A DNA stretch of 64,000 bases from Sophora flavescens. Taxonomy: Eukaryota > Streptophyta > Magnoliopsida > Fabales > Fabaceae. Positions 12,798 through 23,548 of this stretch are shown here, in pieces. Within the stretch, counting starts at the first letter, position 1; the number at the start of each line of letters is the position of its first letter. The DNA lies in the NCBI GenBank assembly GCA_030762895.1, contig CM061067.1:169692518-169756517 (forward strand). The letters run 5' to 3'. A program made the translations under genes and the position numbers. The notes beneath the pieces are model-generated. The model saw only the letters and a program-made list of their open reading frames with translations. It was not told the DNA's origin and did no database searches.

Positions 12798-13342
12798 GGC
12801 TTTTGCCTGTGATCGAGTGCGATAAGGGTGTCTTGGAGCAATTGTTCAAAAACCACACTGTTTTATTTAATAAAAGAAAGAATAAATGAATAAAATCAAA
12901 AGAAAGAGCATAAACCAATTGAACTCCATTTTTGAGAGGAAGATCGTCGCATACACTTATAGCAAGAATACTCATCCTGCAATCAAATCTAGTGGTATGA
13001 TTCCCTCTAGCTTGACTGCAGTTGATGTCGAGTCCAAGGGAGAATTCACTCCTCGATAGACCACATCTGTACTAGCAATGTTATTTTTTGATGATACCCA
13101 TATTTTTACGCGGAAAACACATCGTTTTTAGGGTAAAAATATAGTTGATGAAGTATCTAAGGGAGAATTCACTCCTCGACAAATCTCATCTGGAAAAAGA
13201 GAGAGCATTCCACAAAAATTTGATGAAAATTTCTATTTCATTGGATGGATATTGCAATACAAACACGAGTCTTTGGTCAACTAGAAAAACAATACATCGA
13301 GAGTTTTCATATTTCTAAACCATCTTTGGGGACCTCAAAATA
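12798..13342 (-). other. Spacer between Ogre ORF1 and gag
   Basis: This part of the element has no long frame. It contains two similar blocks reading AGGGAGAATTCACTCCTCGA on the + strand, at about 13038 and 13160, which suggests a small internal duplication. I see no gene here. Confidence 0.5.
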
Positions 13343-15324
13343 CTATGCCAAGAGCTTCATCTTCTTCTTCCTGAATCCCTTTGCAAGCTTCCCAAAATGC
13401 TTGATGAACTCAGTCACCTCTGGTGGTATCTGGAGGAAAGGGTTCTTGTAGACCTGAATTGATACTTCTTCAAATCGATCCACCAACTGGGAAGTATGAT
13501 ATTGAATTCTACCAATCATGTCTTCATATTTTCTTTTCCATGCTTCCTTTTCATAGATCACATCCCTTACAACCAATTTCCATCCCTTTACCCATTATGC
13601 GTGACGTTGAGCTTCTCCTATTTCATTTCCTTGCATTTTGGTCGTGAGCCAATTTTCCCTTTCATTAGCTTCTGCTAATAATTGACGATATCTGGCAGCT
13701 TCGTTCCATCCTCGATCAGAGTAAAGTTCGGTTTGGGCCAAGGATTCCTGTAGAGATCCAACTCTCTCCTTTAGTATCTGTATTGTTTCGACATGAATCC
13801 CTACGTCCCACTCAAGCTCTTCTTTCTTCTTCAGAATTCTGACTAGTGTGTTTTCTTGACACTCCACCTTTGCTTGCAATTCTTGGATCACTGCTTCTTT
13901 TTCTATTCTTGCCCTTTTCATGCGACTTGGGGCTTCGTAGGAGTCGGCACATTCGTTTCTCAAATTCTCGATCTGTAAATTCAGTTTTTGCACCTGGCTT
14001 TGGAGCTTGACGATAGTTACTTCTGCAACTTGGTTCTTTTCATCCAAAACCCCCATCTGAGCTTTTAGAATTTCAATTTTTTTCAGCATTTGATCTTCTG
14101 TAAGAGGATTGTTTTCAGCACTGGGTGGGGATTCCGGTTTTGAAGGGCACCCCCTTCTCGCCTCTCTCCATGCTTCATATCTTTTTGTTCGAGCTATGAT
14201 CCGTCTTCCTAACTCATCACGCCCTTTTATGTGAATATTGTTCCATGCTGACCTTATTGCCATTGTCTGACTCTTGATGCTTTCACATTCTTGATATAGG
14301 AAATATGCTCCACCAAGCAGCTCTTTTGGGGGTTCATCTTGTGTCCACCTGAGTTGGCACATTACTAGAGCTGGTGAATATGACACACATCCTCTGGGTC
14401 CCATCAATGGGACGTTCGAGAAACCTCCACAACTGAATATAACTGAATCTCCATTGTACCATGGGCACATCCATCTAAATGAACGTGAGTCAACCTGATC
14501 AAACTCTTGTTTCCATTCATATAGTTTGCGTGACTTTAGCGGCATGCGAATGAATCCTTTCAATGGGTCATCTGTTCTATCAATTTTGTTTCCAACATAC
14601 AAGTGAGTCATAATCCAAACATATAACATTGGTGCACAGCATCGCAACTTTCCTTGTTGATTCTGATGACAAACTTGTAGTGAGAGAAAAGTTTCAGCTA
14701 GGATAGCAGGGACTAAATTCACCCCATATTCCTCAACTCTGTAGAAGACGTCCATGGCTGATCGATCAATCACATCCGGAATAAAGGGAAAAGCACCAGT
14801 CCGTAGATAAGGAGAGCCAACAACCTATTAAAAAGAAACCATCGTTGTTGTTGAGCCAACTCCCTAAGGTAACCTTCCAAGAATCGTCTCTTCAAGCCCG
14901 TAGTGTTTCCCTTTTCCACTTTATCCAATTGTTCCGGTTTAAGTTCCAACAGACTTGCTATCTTCCCATCTGCCATATATTGTCCATAATATAAATAGAC
15001 ATGTGATTCCTTTTGGATAGGCAGTCTTAGCATGTAAGCATACTCCTCTATGGTGGGAGTTACATCTAGGTCAGGCAATTCAAAACATCTCAAAGTTGAG
15101 TCCCAATACTGAGCAAATGCACTTAGAGCGGGGGCATCCACCGGAATACGTAATAAATCTAGTATCCTCCCGTACTTGTTGTTAAAGTTCGAACGTGCCT
15201 TTTCTGACATTTGTTGACTAATTTCCCACAAGCTCTGAACATCATTGAGTGTCACGTCGATCTTGATGCTCTTCTTGGAATTGCTCGCATTGCTAGTACT
15301 CTTTCCAATGCTAGGTCCTTCCAT
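13343..15324 (-). pseudogene. Ogre ORF1 protein, DUF7745 type, broken
   Basis: Extra ORF upstream of gag; its function is not established. The N-terminal part (15324-14770) contains the segment DVQSLWEISQQMSEKA and the helical region LTPEQ-like ELKPEQLDKVEKG, as in plant proteins annotated DUF7745. The middle (14773-13595) holds conserved aromatic and Trp-rich motifs (EWKQEFDQVDSRSFRWMCPW) and then a long heptad-rich coiled coil. The C-terminal part continues in the same frame to 13343. A one-base frameshift at about 14785 joins the first two blocks and an in-frame TAA lies at 13595-13597. Total length would be about 660 residues. Confidence 0.8.
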
Positions 15325-16264
15325 TTTTTGCTATAAGATTAATACTAAGGTCTTCCTGTCAAGAAGCACAAATAAAGAAAAAATTAGAAATGAAACACAT
15401 GAAAAAAATGCCCTACATGCTTCATGTTGCATGAGCCCCGGTAGGGTTGGGAACCCTATGTCGGGTATGCTGTCAATGCACTACCTTCACTATGACATGC
15501 CGCTTATTAGAAGTGCAATAATATTCGAACATGTCATTCGGGCTTGGAGCGACGATGTGTCGCCCCCTTTTTCTTTTTTAGAAAACTTCATAATAGATAT
15601 GTATGTGCATGGCAATTTATGTTTATGATGCCAGAAAAAAAAATGGAGAAAGGGAAAGAGTATGCTCCCTTTGTCCTAAATTGGGTAAAACTTAGGGTTG
15701 GACAAACCTGAGGTAATGACTCTAAACAGGTTGGCTACTAAGTTTGCTCTATCAGTGAAAATTAGGTAGGGTCTAGACTTCTAAAAGCCATGGTTCCCAG
15801 ATTGTCCCTATCTCGAAAGATAAGGATCCGATTCATGAATCTAGTCACAAGTAGGGATAAACCCTCTCAATATGACCATCCCATAATATCGGGTACAACC
15901 TGAGTGGTGAATCAACAAATATCAGGGAGGTACGAGACCTTTTCAATGACAATGTCGAGACACCGCCTAATCCTTGAGTTTTGAGCAAGCTCGGGTATAG
16001 AGCCAAAAGTGTGTGCAAGTTGTGATAGTGATGTGTGTGATGGGAGCACACAAACCTTCACAAAAAACCTACTAAAATAAAACTACCCCAAACCTGCAAA
16101 AGGAACAAACAACACAAATACAAAAGTTCTCTACCCTAAGGTTGCAAGAATATACAAAAGCAGTTATGAAAGCATTAAAAAAGAAAGAAAAAAAAGGGTA
16201 AAACAAATATTTTCAAAGCTGTTAAAAAAAGCACAACCAACTATGACAGGCCTGACTCTCAAAA
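15325..16264 (-). other. Ogre 5' untranslated leader
   Basis: This is the sequence between the PBS and ORF1. No significant frame is seen. It includes A-rich tracts and the block 15660-16060, which reads only as short, stop-broken frames. It is probably packaging and leader sequence. Confidence 0.5.
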
Positions 16265-16283
16265 GTCCCCAGTGGAGTCGCCA
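16265..16283 (-). other. Primer binding site of the Ogre element
   Basis: On the - strand this reads TGGCGACTCCACTGGGGAC, two bases inside the end of the LTR. This is the usual PBS of Ogre/Tat elements and pairs with the 3' end of a tRNA, reported as tRNA-Arg for Ogre. It fixes the LTR boundary and the direction of the element. Confidence 0.85.
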
Positions 16284-16285
16284 GC

Positions 16286-18869
16286 TGTCGCGACCGTCCC
16301 GTCCGGGAGCCGCGTAAAAGAAGGTAAAAACAGAGGAGTCGCCACTAAAATTTTTATTGGGAAAATCTTAGAAAACCCAATTAATTAAAGGTAAACTGGT
16401 CTTTTAAAAAAGAGAGATATGAGTCCGGGAGTCGGTTACGAGCAGGGAAGGTGTTAGCACCTCACATCGCCCGTTTAAAAAACGGTACCTTAAGTTAATT
16501 GCGCAAAAACATTTTAATATCCTTTTAAATATTTATTTTACCCCAAAAATTATTCACAAGAAAAAAATATTTTTAACTTTTAATATTTTAAATTTTTATT
16601 AATTTTTATATTTTTAAATTTATTGTTTATAAAACTAAATGAGGTTGAACATGGCACATGAGTCCACAGGGCAACCTCAAATTTAAGGGATTGAACATGG
16701 CACCGTGTCCATAGAGCATCCCTAAAAATAAAAAAAGTTTAATTATTTTGATTAATTATTTAAACATAAAAAGGGGATGCAAAAAAAGGAAAATTAATTA
16801 AATGAGGTTGAACGTGGCACATGAGTCCACAGGGCAACCTCAAATCTAAGGGACTGAACATGGCACCGTGTCCATAGAGCATCCCTAAAAATAAAAAAAA
16901 AAGTTTAATTATTTTGATTAATTATTTTAACATAAAAAGAGACACAAAAAAAAAGAAAAATTTAGTTTTGGCCCGACAAGATGATTTATCTTGCTCCTAC
17001 GTATTCCCTGGTGCGATGGGAAACTCAAAGCCACGTAGTTCTTTGAAAAGATTTGATTGGTTGATTTTAACTTTTTGAAAATGATTTTTGATTTTGATTT
17101 TGATTTTTTTATTTTTTTTTATTTTTTGAAGAGATCTTTTTTCCTTTTTTCTTTTTTCTTTTTTTTTTAAAAAAAGGGAGATTTTTATTTTCTTTTTTTT
17201 TATTATTTAAAATTTATATTTAAAAAAACAGAATGAGATTGTGCTTCACATTTTAAGCATAAACACATAACTCCTAACCTATGACCGGACCCAAAGCAAG
17301 AAAGAGCCCAACTTCAGTTTTTTTTAGAACATTTTGTTTTAAAATAAAAGAAGGAAAGATGACCTAGCAGCTAGCCCAATAAGCAAGCAAAGTGGAAATT
17401 AAAAATACACCTATTGATCCTAAACTCACCAGCTGTCAGTAAATAAAACAAAACCCAAAACCCCGTCAGAAACCCAACCCCAAAACATGATAAATATCAA
17501 ATAGAAACAAAAGAAGGAAAGAGTGAAGTTTCAGCTTCCTCTTTTACCAATGAACGAAGCAGATGGGGAGCAACAGCCAAACAGGGATGGTTGAACGTAT
17601 GAGGCAGGGGCGGCGGAGACGAAGGCCGGCGGTGGCGTGGATGACGACGAGCCGCACGTATCTGCGTCTGGGCTCGCGGTTGGCGTGGAGGTGGGAACGG
17701 CGGAGAGCGGGGCACAGATCTGGTGTGGCAGGGACTCGCGGTGGCTCTCGGCGAAGCGACGGTCGACGGCTTCTGGAGGTGACTGAGGGCGAGAACAGAG
17801 CAGAAGCGATGGTGGGCGGAGCAGATCTGCGCCCGGACAGCAGTTTCGGTGGAGGTGCTTGCGGCCAGGCGGCGGAACGACGGTCAACGGCTTTCGGAAG
17901 TGGCTGAGGACGCGGACAGAGCAGAAGCGGTGGTGGATGATGCTTCGCGAAACTGGCGGTGCGGCAGGAGCTTACGACGGCGAGATCCGGCACGGCGGTG
18001 ACGGGGTTGCGGACGGTGGCGGTGCGGAACTGGACGACGAGTCTGGTTTGTGTCTTATGTTTCCATTTTTGTGTCTTTTGATTTAAGATGGTGATGAATT
18101 TCTGTTGTTACTGAAAGTGGTGTTGTGGTGTTGTTGGGAGGAAGATGAAGATGATGGGTATGAGTGGCTTGGGGATTATAATGAAGTTAGGGATCAAGTC
18201 TGGTTTGGCTCAAAGTTAGAAGGTATTATGAAGGTTTGAAGGAGATCATCGTGCCCCCGTCTGAGCTCTCCCCTATCCCTTTAAATATTTTCTGCTGTTG
18301 CAAAACTCCAAAACAGGACCTAATGTCGTCTGCCATGGTTGTAATGCAGGGTCCCTTTCACATTTCCAATCTTATCATTCTGCATTTTTTTAGTTTTTCC
18401 TTGTGCTGTGACTCTCATTTGTTTTTGTTAAGTATCTTTCCATTGATTCAGGTTTGACTCAGCAACAGAGCATCCTATTTTTCCTTTTATGTGCTTAAAA
18501 CTTGAAGCCATTTTTGATGCAAGATGCTTAACACTGTCATTGCTCTTTTGGTTGTTGAAATGCATTAAGGAATTTTGGCTTATCCTCTTGGCCTTTACTG
18601 CAATTCTGAAGATCTACTTTTCCTTTTTATCTTTTTTTGTTTTTGTTTTTTTTTTTTTTTGTTTTTTTTTTTTTTTTTTTTTTGGTTTTGGTTTTTGTTT
18701 TGTTTTGTTTTTTTTTTTTATTTGGGTTTAGAACATGGTCTAAAAGACATTTTCAACAATAATAAAATTGGGCTCACTAAAAACAAAAATCATTTTTATT
18801 GCAAAGTTATTTGTTTTAATTTGTTCAAAACAGCAATTAAAAGGATACCCGGACAAAATTAGGTATTCA
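16286..18869 (-). repeat. 5' LTR of the Ogre element (2584 bp)
   Basis: On the - strand the LTR starts TGAATACCTAATTTTGTCC at 18869 and ends GGTCGCGACA at 16286, with TG/CA ends and a PBS two bases later. It contains a GC-rich block (about 17570-18030) made of two related segments, a T/G-rich run at 18640-18720, and a TATA-like ATATTTAAAG on the - strand near 18280 that could drive transcription. The GC-rich frames on both strands are not genes. The outer boundary is inferred from similarity to other Tat LTR starts because no second LTR is available. Confidence 0.75.
16636..16945 (+). repeat. Tandem duplication inside the Ogre LTR
   Basis: Two copies of a block of about 160 bp, starting near 16638 and 16800, share the words ACATGAGTCCACAGGGCAAC and GGCACCGTGTCCATAGAGCA. 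They are separated by AT-rich linkers and differ at only a few positions. A short-period duplication of this kind is common in long Ogre LTRs. Confidence 0.8.
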
Positions 18870-18914
18870 AAGATTTGATGTCCTTGTCATAAACTTACCA
18901 ATTTTGCTTAACAT

Positions 18915-19251
18915 GTAGATAAAAGATCAACAACCCCTGTATCCTGCTTTAAATTTACTATCTCTGCATCACTTGAGTGTAAGTTGGCTAACAGCTTGAC
19001 ACAATCAATGCTTGCATAAGAAGAACGAGAAACAACTTTTAATTTAATCAGTATATCATTTAAACCCCTTAAAATCCAAATCACCCTTCTAACACACATT
19101 ACTTAAGAAGTATCAGATATTGAGTTAACGCATTAAAATAGATTATCTATTTTGTGCAATAGCCAGTCTGGTGCTTTAGATATTCACTCCAGAAGGGACA
19201 CCTATCGAGTGTACAATGGGCAGCATAGATGGCTGCTGCAGCCATGGGCAT
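18915..19251 (-). pseudogene. Cyclin (mitotic B-type) C-terminal fragment
   Basis: On the - strand 19251-19147 encodes MAAAAIYAAHCTL, then PFWSEYLKHQTGY. This matches the cyclin C-terminal fold pattern of plant B-type cyclins (AASAVYAARCTL, then PFW.ETLKHHTGY). A second piece at about 19030-18915 (SIDCVKLLANLHSS) fits the next helix of the same domain. A stop follows the first piece at 19147-19149. No other cyclin exon is recognisable nearby: the Ogre LTR abuts on one side and a long-TIR element on the other. The match rests on my memory of the family. It is probably a relic of a gene or a captured fragment. Confidence 0.5.
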
Positions 19252-19420
19252 TACAAACTAATGGTTTGTTAGTGCACAAGACCAAATTCTCCATCTACAC
19301 TATATCTGAAGTGAAGAAATGAAAGCTATTACATACTATGCACTAATCAATGATTTACAGTGTTATTTAACAGTATAAATTAAAAATATATCACCTCCTA
19401 CTTAAATTTTAAAAAAAAAA

Positions 19421-20634
19421 AGCTAAAATGTATTTGTAGTCCCTCTTCTTTTTCACTTTCGTAATAATAGTCCCTCAAGTTATTTTTTGGTAAATATAGT
19501 CCTCCTAATTTTTCGGAGTTACATGATACATCCTTCTGTTGCACTTCTGTCTATTCACTAATGGAAGTTGCATACTTAAAGACCATGGCTGCCACCTGTC
19601 AAGTCATCAGTGGTGCCACATTCGAAATTATTTATTTAAAAAATAAAAAATATTTAAATAATTAAAATTGAAAGTGAAATCAGTTTTTAATAAATAAATA
19701 ATTAAAAATAAAAAAATGAGATTTGTTTTTTTACAAAGAAAAACCCACGGTAGGATAGCATCATCTTCCTCCGTCTAATTCCTTCTCGATAGTCGATACA
19801 TAGGTCGACCAAAGCCTCCATCTTGCTGCTTACATCTTCCTTTGTGAGATTTGTTAATCATCAGGGAGATTCGCAAGCACCTCAACCATGGGGATCGTTG
19901 AAGCTCCCCTCGCCGCTTCTTGGGGACACCGATGTTTTATTATGAGGTGAGTATAAACCAATGACAAGTGAGAGGTACTTTGTGCTCTGTTTGTGTGTTG
20001 TTATTTCTGACTCTCACAATGGGTTTCTGCTATGGAAATAAAAAGAGGTATGGCTACTTTCAATGGCATGATGTTGGTCATTAGTCGTGTCTCTGGGCAT
20101 GAATTTAGTGTTCTTAGGTTCTTTTGTTGGTAAATTGGATGATTAGAAGTGGCTTTCAAACATTAGATAATGTTAGGTGCTCTATTATGTATGTATTGGT
20201 GTTTTGTTACCCCAGCCCCAATTTCGTTATCGAACCCTAGCCCAAATTCTCTCACGAACCTCTTCAAATGATGAACCCTAGTGTGTTTTAGTGTTTTTAA
20301 CCCCCAGTTAAGAAAACATTAGGTACAAAACTAATTTAAATTTTATATTTAATTATTTTTAAATAATTTTCATATTATTTAAATGTTTTTCGTATTATTT
20401 AAATAATTTTTATTTTTTTAAATAAATATTTTTCAATGTGGCAACACTAGTGACTTGACATATGGCAGGCAGGGTCTTAGGTATGCAACTTCCGTTAGTG
20501 AATAGACGGAAGTGCAATGGAATGATTCTGCAAATCTGGAAAACTTAGAGGACTATATTTGCCAAAAAAAAAAACTCGAGGGACTATTATCACCAAAGTA
20601 AAAAAAGAAGAGGGATTAAAAGTGTATTTTAGCC
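19421..20634. mobile_element. Non-autonomous long-TIR DNA element (MULE-like)
   Basis: Inverted arms of about 250 bp: the left starts AGCTAAAATGTATTTGTAGT and the right ends ATTTTAGCCT. Further inside they share an inverted block containing TTGCATAC and a protocadherin-free AT-rich stem reading (as reverse complements) CACTAATGGAAGTTGCATAC-like sequence. The flanks (A-rich 9-mers) are compatible with a 9-bp duplication carrying one mismatch, but they are too simple to prove it. The arms enclose about 600 bp of less AT-rich sequence, so the element may carry captured DNA. Confidence 0.65.
19890..20093 (+). pseudogene. Possible captured GRF-type zinc-finger gene fragment
   Basis: Inside the long-TIR element, one frame reads SSPRRFLGTPMFYYE (about 19911-19950) up to a GTGAGT splice donor. 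About 110 bases further on, another frame reads KKRYGYFQWHD (about 20040-20072) and then a stop. GRF zinc fingers have the pattern GRRF..C.......C.YF.W.D, so the two pieces fit with the Cys positions mutated. A stop precedes the first piece. This is a weak, motif-level resemblance. Confidence 0.3.
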
Positions 20635-21300
20635 TAAAAAAAATATCGTACTTTTAAGGAACACAAGAAATTCAAGAATGGGAGAACTTGGCGCTCTGAT
20701 TTCACTTGTCGTAAATTATGGGATTACTCGATTACTTTATAATTATGTGTTTCAGTCAATTACCGATCATGTCATATGTCTAAATCTAAGAGTGTTTGGA
20801 TGAGATGATATGGAACTCTTTCAGCTTCACTAGTGGTCTCGAATTCGAATATTGACCATGGGAATGCAACAACATTAAAACTCTAGTTTTACCGTCCTTG
20901 TGGTCCTACCCGACTCGAGGGATTAGTCTTCGCAGATACACATAGAGGATACCCTGGAAAATCTAAATCTTTTAACAATGAATCATCATGCATTACTAAA
21001 CTTATTTTTCCTAATCAAGTACCCAATTTGATCATTCAAAAAGTAAAAAAGAACCAATATGTTTATTAATTCAGTTATCAATTGGAAGTAAAAAATTATA
21101 GTTTAACCACTCAACAATTCTAAACCCAACTTATCTTATAGTTTCAATAATTGGTTGTGGTATGAGGCTAATTAGTCAAATAACATCATGTGATGGGCGC
21201 AACAGAATAAACTAAATTGAAAAACGAAAAACATCAATAATAAAAATGCAAAATCATGTTGCCCTTGCGAGAGAAATAGCTAGTCATACTATCATATATT
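20635..21300. other. Intergenic, possible SINE relic
   Basis: No gene. A patch at about 20780-20960 has a tRNA-like B-box resemblance (GTCTCGAATTCGAAT) and a C/G-rich block CCTACCCGACTCGAGGGATT that looks like an old SINE or other short dispersed repeat. The rest is AT-rich. Confidence 0.25.
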
Positions 21301-21624
21301 GGTACGTTTGGGTAAACAACTTAATTAAGAGTTTATCACATAAGACCTTATCGCATGAGAGCTTATGTCATAAGCACTTAAAGAAAGAAAAGAAAGAAAG
21401 GGGCGTGAGAGGATTCGAATAATGAAAAACACGGAGAGGGTGTTTAGTGAATAAGCTCTTATGATAATTCCATAAGCTTCTCCCAGTGACTTATGAAAAT
21501 AAGTCAAAATATCCTTATGGGATTGCATAAGTTATTTTTATAAGCTCTGTCAAACACACTGCATAAGAGCTTATATCATCAGATAAGTCTAAAGGAGCTT
21601 AAATAAGCTCTTCCAAACGCCACC
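21301..21624. mobile_element. MITE, 324 bp, unclassified
   Basis: The ends are inverted and related: the left reads GGTACGTTTGGGTAAACAAC and the right, reverse-complemented, reads GGTGGCGTTTGGAAGAGC. The inside is full of repeated CTTATG / CATAAG words, so the whole element can fold. I see no convincing target duplication. The size and foldback structure support a non-autonomous DNA element. Confidence 0.6.
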
Positions 21625-22531
21625 GTATGAGAGAGAACAATAGATAAATCATGTTGGGTTGCTCTCCATTTCTCCTCAGAAAATGAAGACCACCATTACT
21701 AAAGTTTTGGGATAATAAATATATAAAAGGACTAAGCATGTATGATTAATACACATTTATTTTTCCAAAACTTTAAAAATGAAAAGAAATTGACAAACGA
21801 GAAATGGAGAGAATTATTGAATGTCTCACATCGACTAGAGATATGATCTAAATAGTTTTTATAAGGTTTGGGCAATTCTTATTTTACAAGTCAATTTCAC
21901 CCGTATTTATCTATGCTACAAATGTGATCCTAGGTGTGAGGGTGTGTCACACATCCCATATTTGAACCTATCATCTGTTATTACTATTTCACTTATTATC
22001 TATTATTTGATGAAGGTTGACAGGATACTTCGTTTGCTGCAATATTTGGTTCAATTTTGACTAATTTTGGAACTAATTTTTAGCCTCTTTGCCCTGTTAT
22101 GCATCCACACACCCACACAAGTGTCACCTAACATATATATTTGGGATTATGAAAGCATGAAACACTGCTTTCATCTGCCTAACAATATATTATGCATATT
22201 AATTTGTATTTCTACTCGAAATTAATATTCTTGTATACTGTTTTTTACGTTGAATTTGACGTGAACTAAAAAAGTTTTTCTACATTGACGTTGACCATGA
22301 TTCTTTGCACGTGGTTCGTGTCTGCGGAAAAAGCATGGAAATGGACAAATATATAGTGGTTGGTACTTTTTTTTTTTCTATGTATACAAAATGACATCAA
22401 ACTTTATGTTAGTACTAATTTTATTCTCGTGCATGAAAGTATATTTGAAGTGTTTAATTTTGATGAATTATTATCATAAAAAATTTAATAGCATGAGTCA
22501 ATCATTTATCGCCATATATATAACTTTCAGG
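21625..22531. other. Intergenic with LTR-like remnant
   Basis: No gene. About 21825-21990 (TCTCACATCGACTAGAGATA, then TTATAAGGTTTGGGCAATTC) resembles the short LTR-type repeats common in legumes, without clear ends. The remainder is AT-rich and featureless. Confidence 0.3.
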
Positions 22532-22768
22532 TAGAGACGGCAAGGTGGGTCGACAAAATTCTATAGTTGTTTTTAGGAACTTAAAAATAAAAATGATTGA
22601 AAATAAATTTTTTTAGTGAAAAATATCGGGTCAGCCCATATAAGGCTGAGTTTGGATACCTATTTTATAATTCATATTGATCCCAACCTTTTTGATCCGA
22701 CCCTATAAAGCCCTAACCCGTATAGGGCTAGCCCGCGACGGACCGGGTACCCCATTTTGCCATCCCTA
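22532..22768. mobile_element. hAT-type MITE, 237 bp, with perfect 8-bp target duplication
   Basis: Both sides carry CTTTCAGG (22524-22531 and 22769-22776), a perfect 8-bp duplication as made by hAT transposases. The terminal repeats are TAGAGACGGCAAGG and, reverse-complemented, TAGGGATGGCAAAATGGG. The interior has no coding capacity and is GC-rich near the right end. The class follows from the 8-bp duplication and the TAGGG-like ends. Confidence 0.85.
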
Positions 22769-22865
22769 CTTTCAGGATAATTATTATAGGAGTCAAATAA
22801 AATATTTTAAATAGCATGATAGTATAAAACAGAATGACAATTTTTAAAATATTATATTGATAATT

Positions 22866-23335
22866 AAAGTTAAGAATTTAATTGTTATGCTCAGACAGTG
22901 TCAACAATTTTATACCATCAATAATTAATTATCACATCATTAACATATTTGTCTTTTGTAATAACTACCTTAAAAGTCATATATAAGATGATTTATGACT
23001 TATTGATAGTGTAAAAAACTTTACAATAATAATGTATCAAAATCAAACTCTAAAATTAAATCCATATTTAATCATATTGTCAATGTAAAAGTATGATATT
23101 TTAGCAAAAAAAAAATGTAAAAGTTTGATATATTATAAGTTAGGATTTAATTAAGAATTTAATTGTTACGCGTTGTCGTTGTAAAGATTTTACACTGTCA
23201 ACCAATCATATCATTAAAAATATTTGACTATTATGATAACTATATTAAAAGTCACACATAAGATAATTTGTAATCGATTGATAGTGTAAAAATAATTACA
23301 TTAACACTACAAATCAAAATCGAACTCCATAAATT
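22866..23335. repeat. Two direct copies of a ~200-bp AT-rich repeat, probably a MITE family
   Basis: Copies at about 22866-23065 and 23151-23335 share TTAAGAATTTAATTGTTA at the start, ATGATAACTA/TAATAACTAC in the middle and TTGATAGTGTAAAAA near the end. The two halves of each copy are partly inverted (GTGTAAAATTTT / TTTTACACTGTC-type words). They are degenerate, and I cannot define target duplications. Confidence 0.5.
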
Positions 23336-23344
23336 GTGAGTATG

Positions 23345-23548
23345 TTTTTTTTAACCATGTTATAGGTACGAAGTATCCACCACCATTAGTAGTGATTAAT
23401 CTCCATTGGGGAACCTGTTGGGCACACACAAGGTGGGTTCTCCCCTCCCAACCAGGTTTTCTCCATACACAAGAGTCAGGATTCGAACATATGATCACTT
23501 GTTTAAGGTGTTCAAGTCTCTTACCACTTGGATCAATCACATGTTGGT
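23345..23548 (-). mobile_element. tRNA-derived SINE with poly(A) tail
   Basis: On the - strand the A-box region GATCCAAGTGGTAAGAG (23533-23517) and B box TGTTCGAATCC (about 23490-23480) have pol III promoter spacing. A tRNA-unrelated body and a terminal A8 tail (23352-23345) follow. ACTCAC occurs just outside each end and may be what is left of the target duplication. An open frame across it (23307-23624) is incidental. Confidence 0.65.

Larger units (their letters stand above)
6841..18869 (-). mobile_element. Ogre/Tat-lineage Ty3-gypsy retrotransposon, 5' LTR to pol, 3' part lost in gap
   Basis: Read on the - strand the order is 5' LTR (18869-16286), PBS (16283-16265), ORF1 of DUF7745 type (15324-13343), gag-pro (12797-9026), a predicted intron (9025-8771), RT and RNase H (8770-7116), and the start of a second RNase H (7094-6841). 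An extra ORF before gag, an intron between gag-pro and pol, a long LTR and a second RNase H are the known marks of Ogre/Tat elements. About 12 kb is present. Integrase and the 3' LTR are not seen. The five bases outside the LTR (18870-18874, AAGAT) would be the target duplication, but the partner copy is hidden. All ORFs carry lesions, so this copy is not autonomous. Confidence 0.9.

Noticed and set aside
17497..18086. Overlapping GC-rich frames on both strands (up to 149 codons)
   Set aside because: They lie inside the Ogre LTR, overlap one another on both strands, and encode Arg/Pro/Gly-rich low-complexity peptides with no known motif. GC content alone keeps the frames open.
18489..18862. 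Phe-rich frames at 18489-18731 and 18575-18862
   Set aside because: Generated by the T-rich run of the LTR; no start context or domain.
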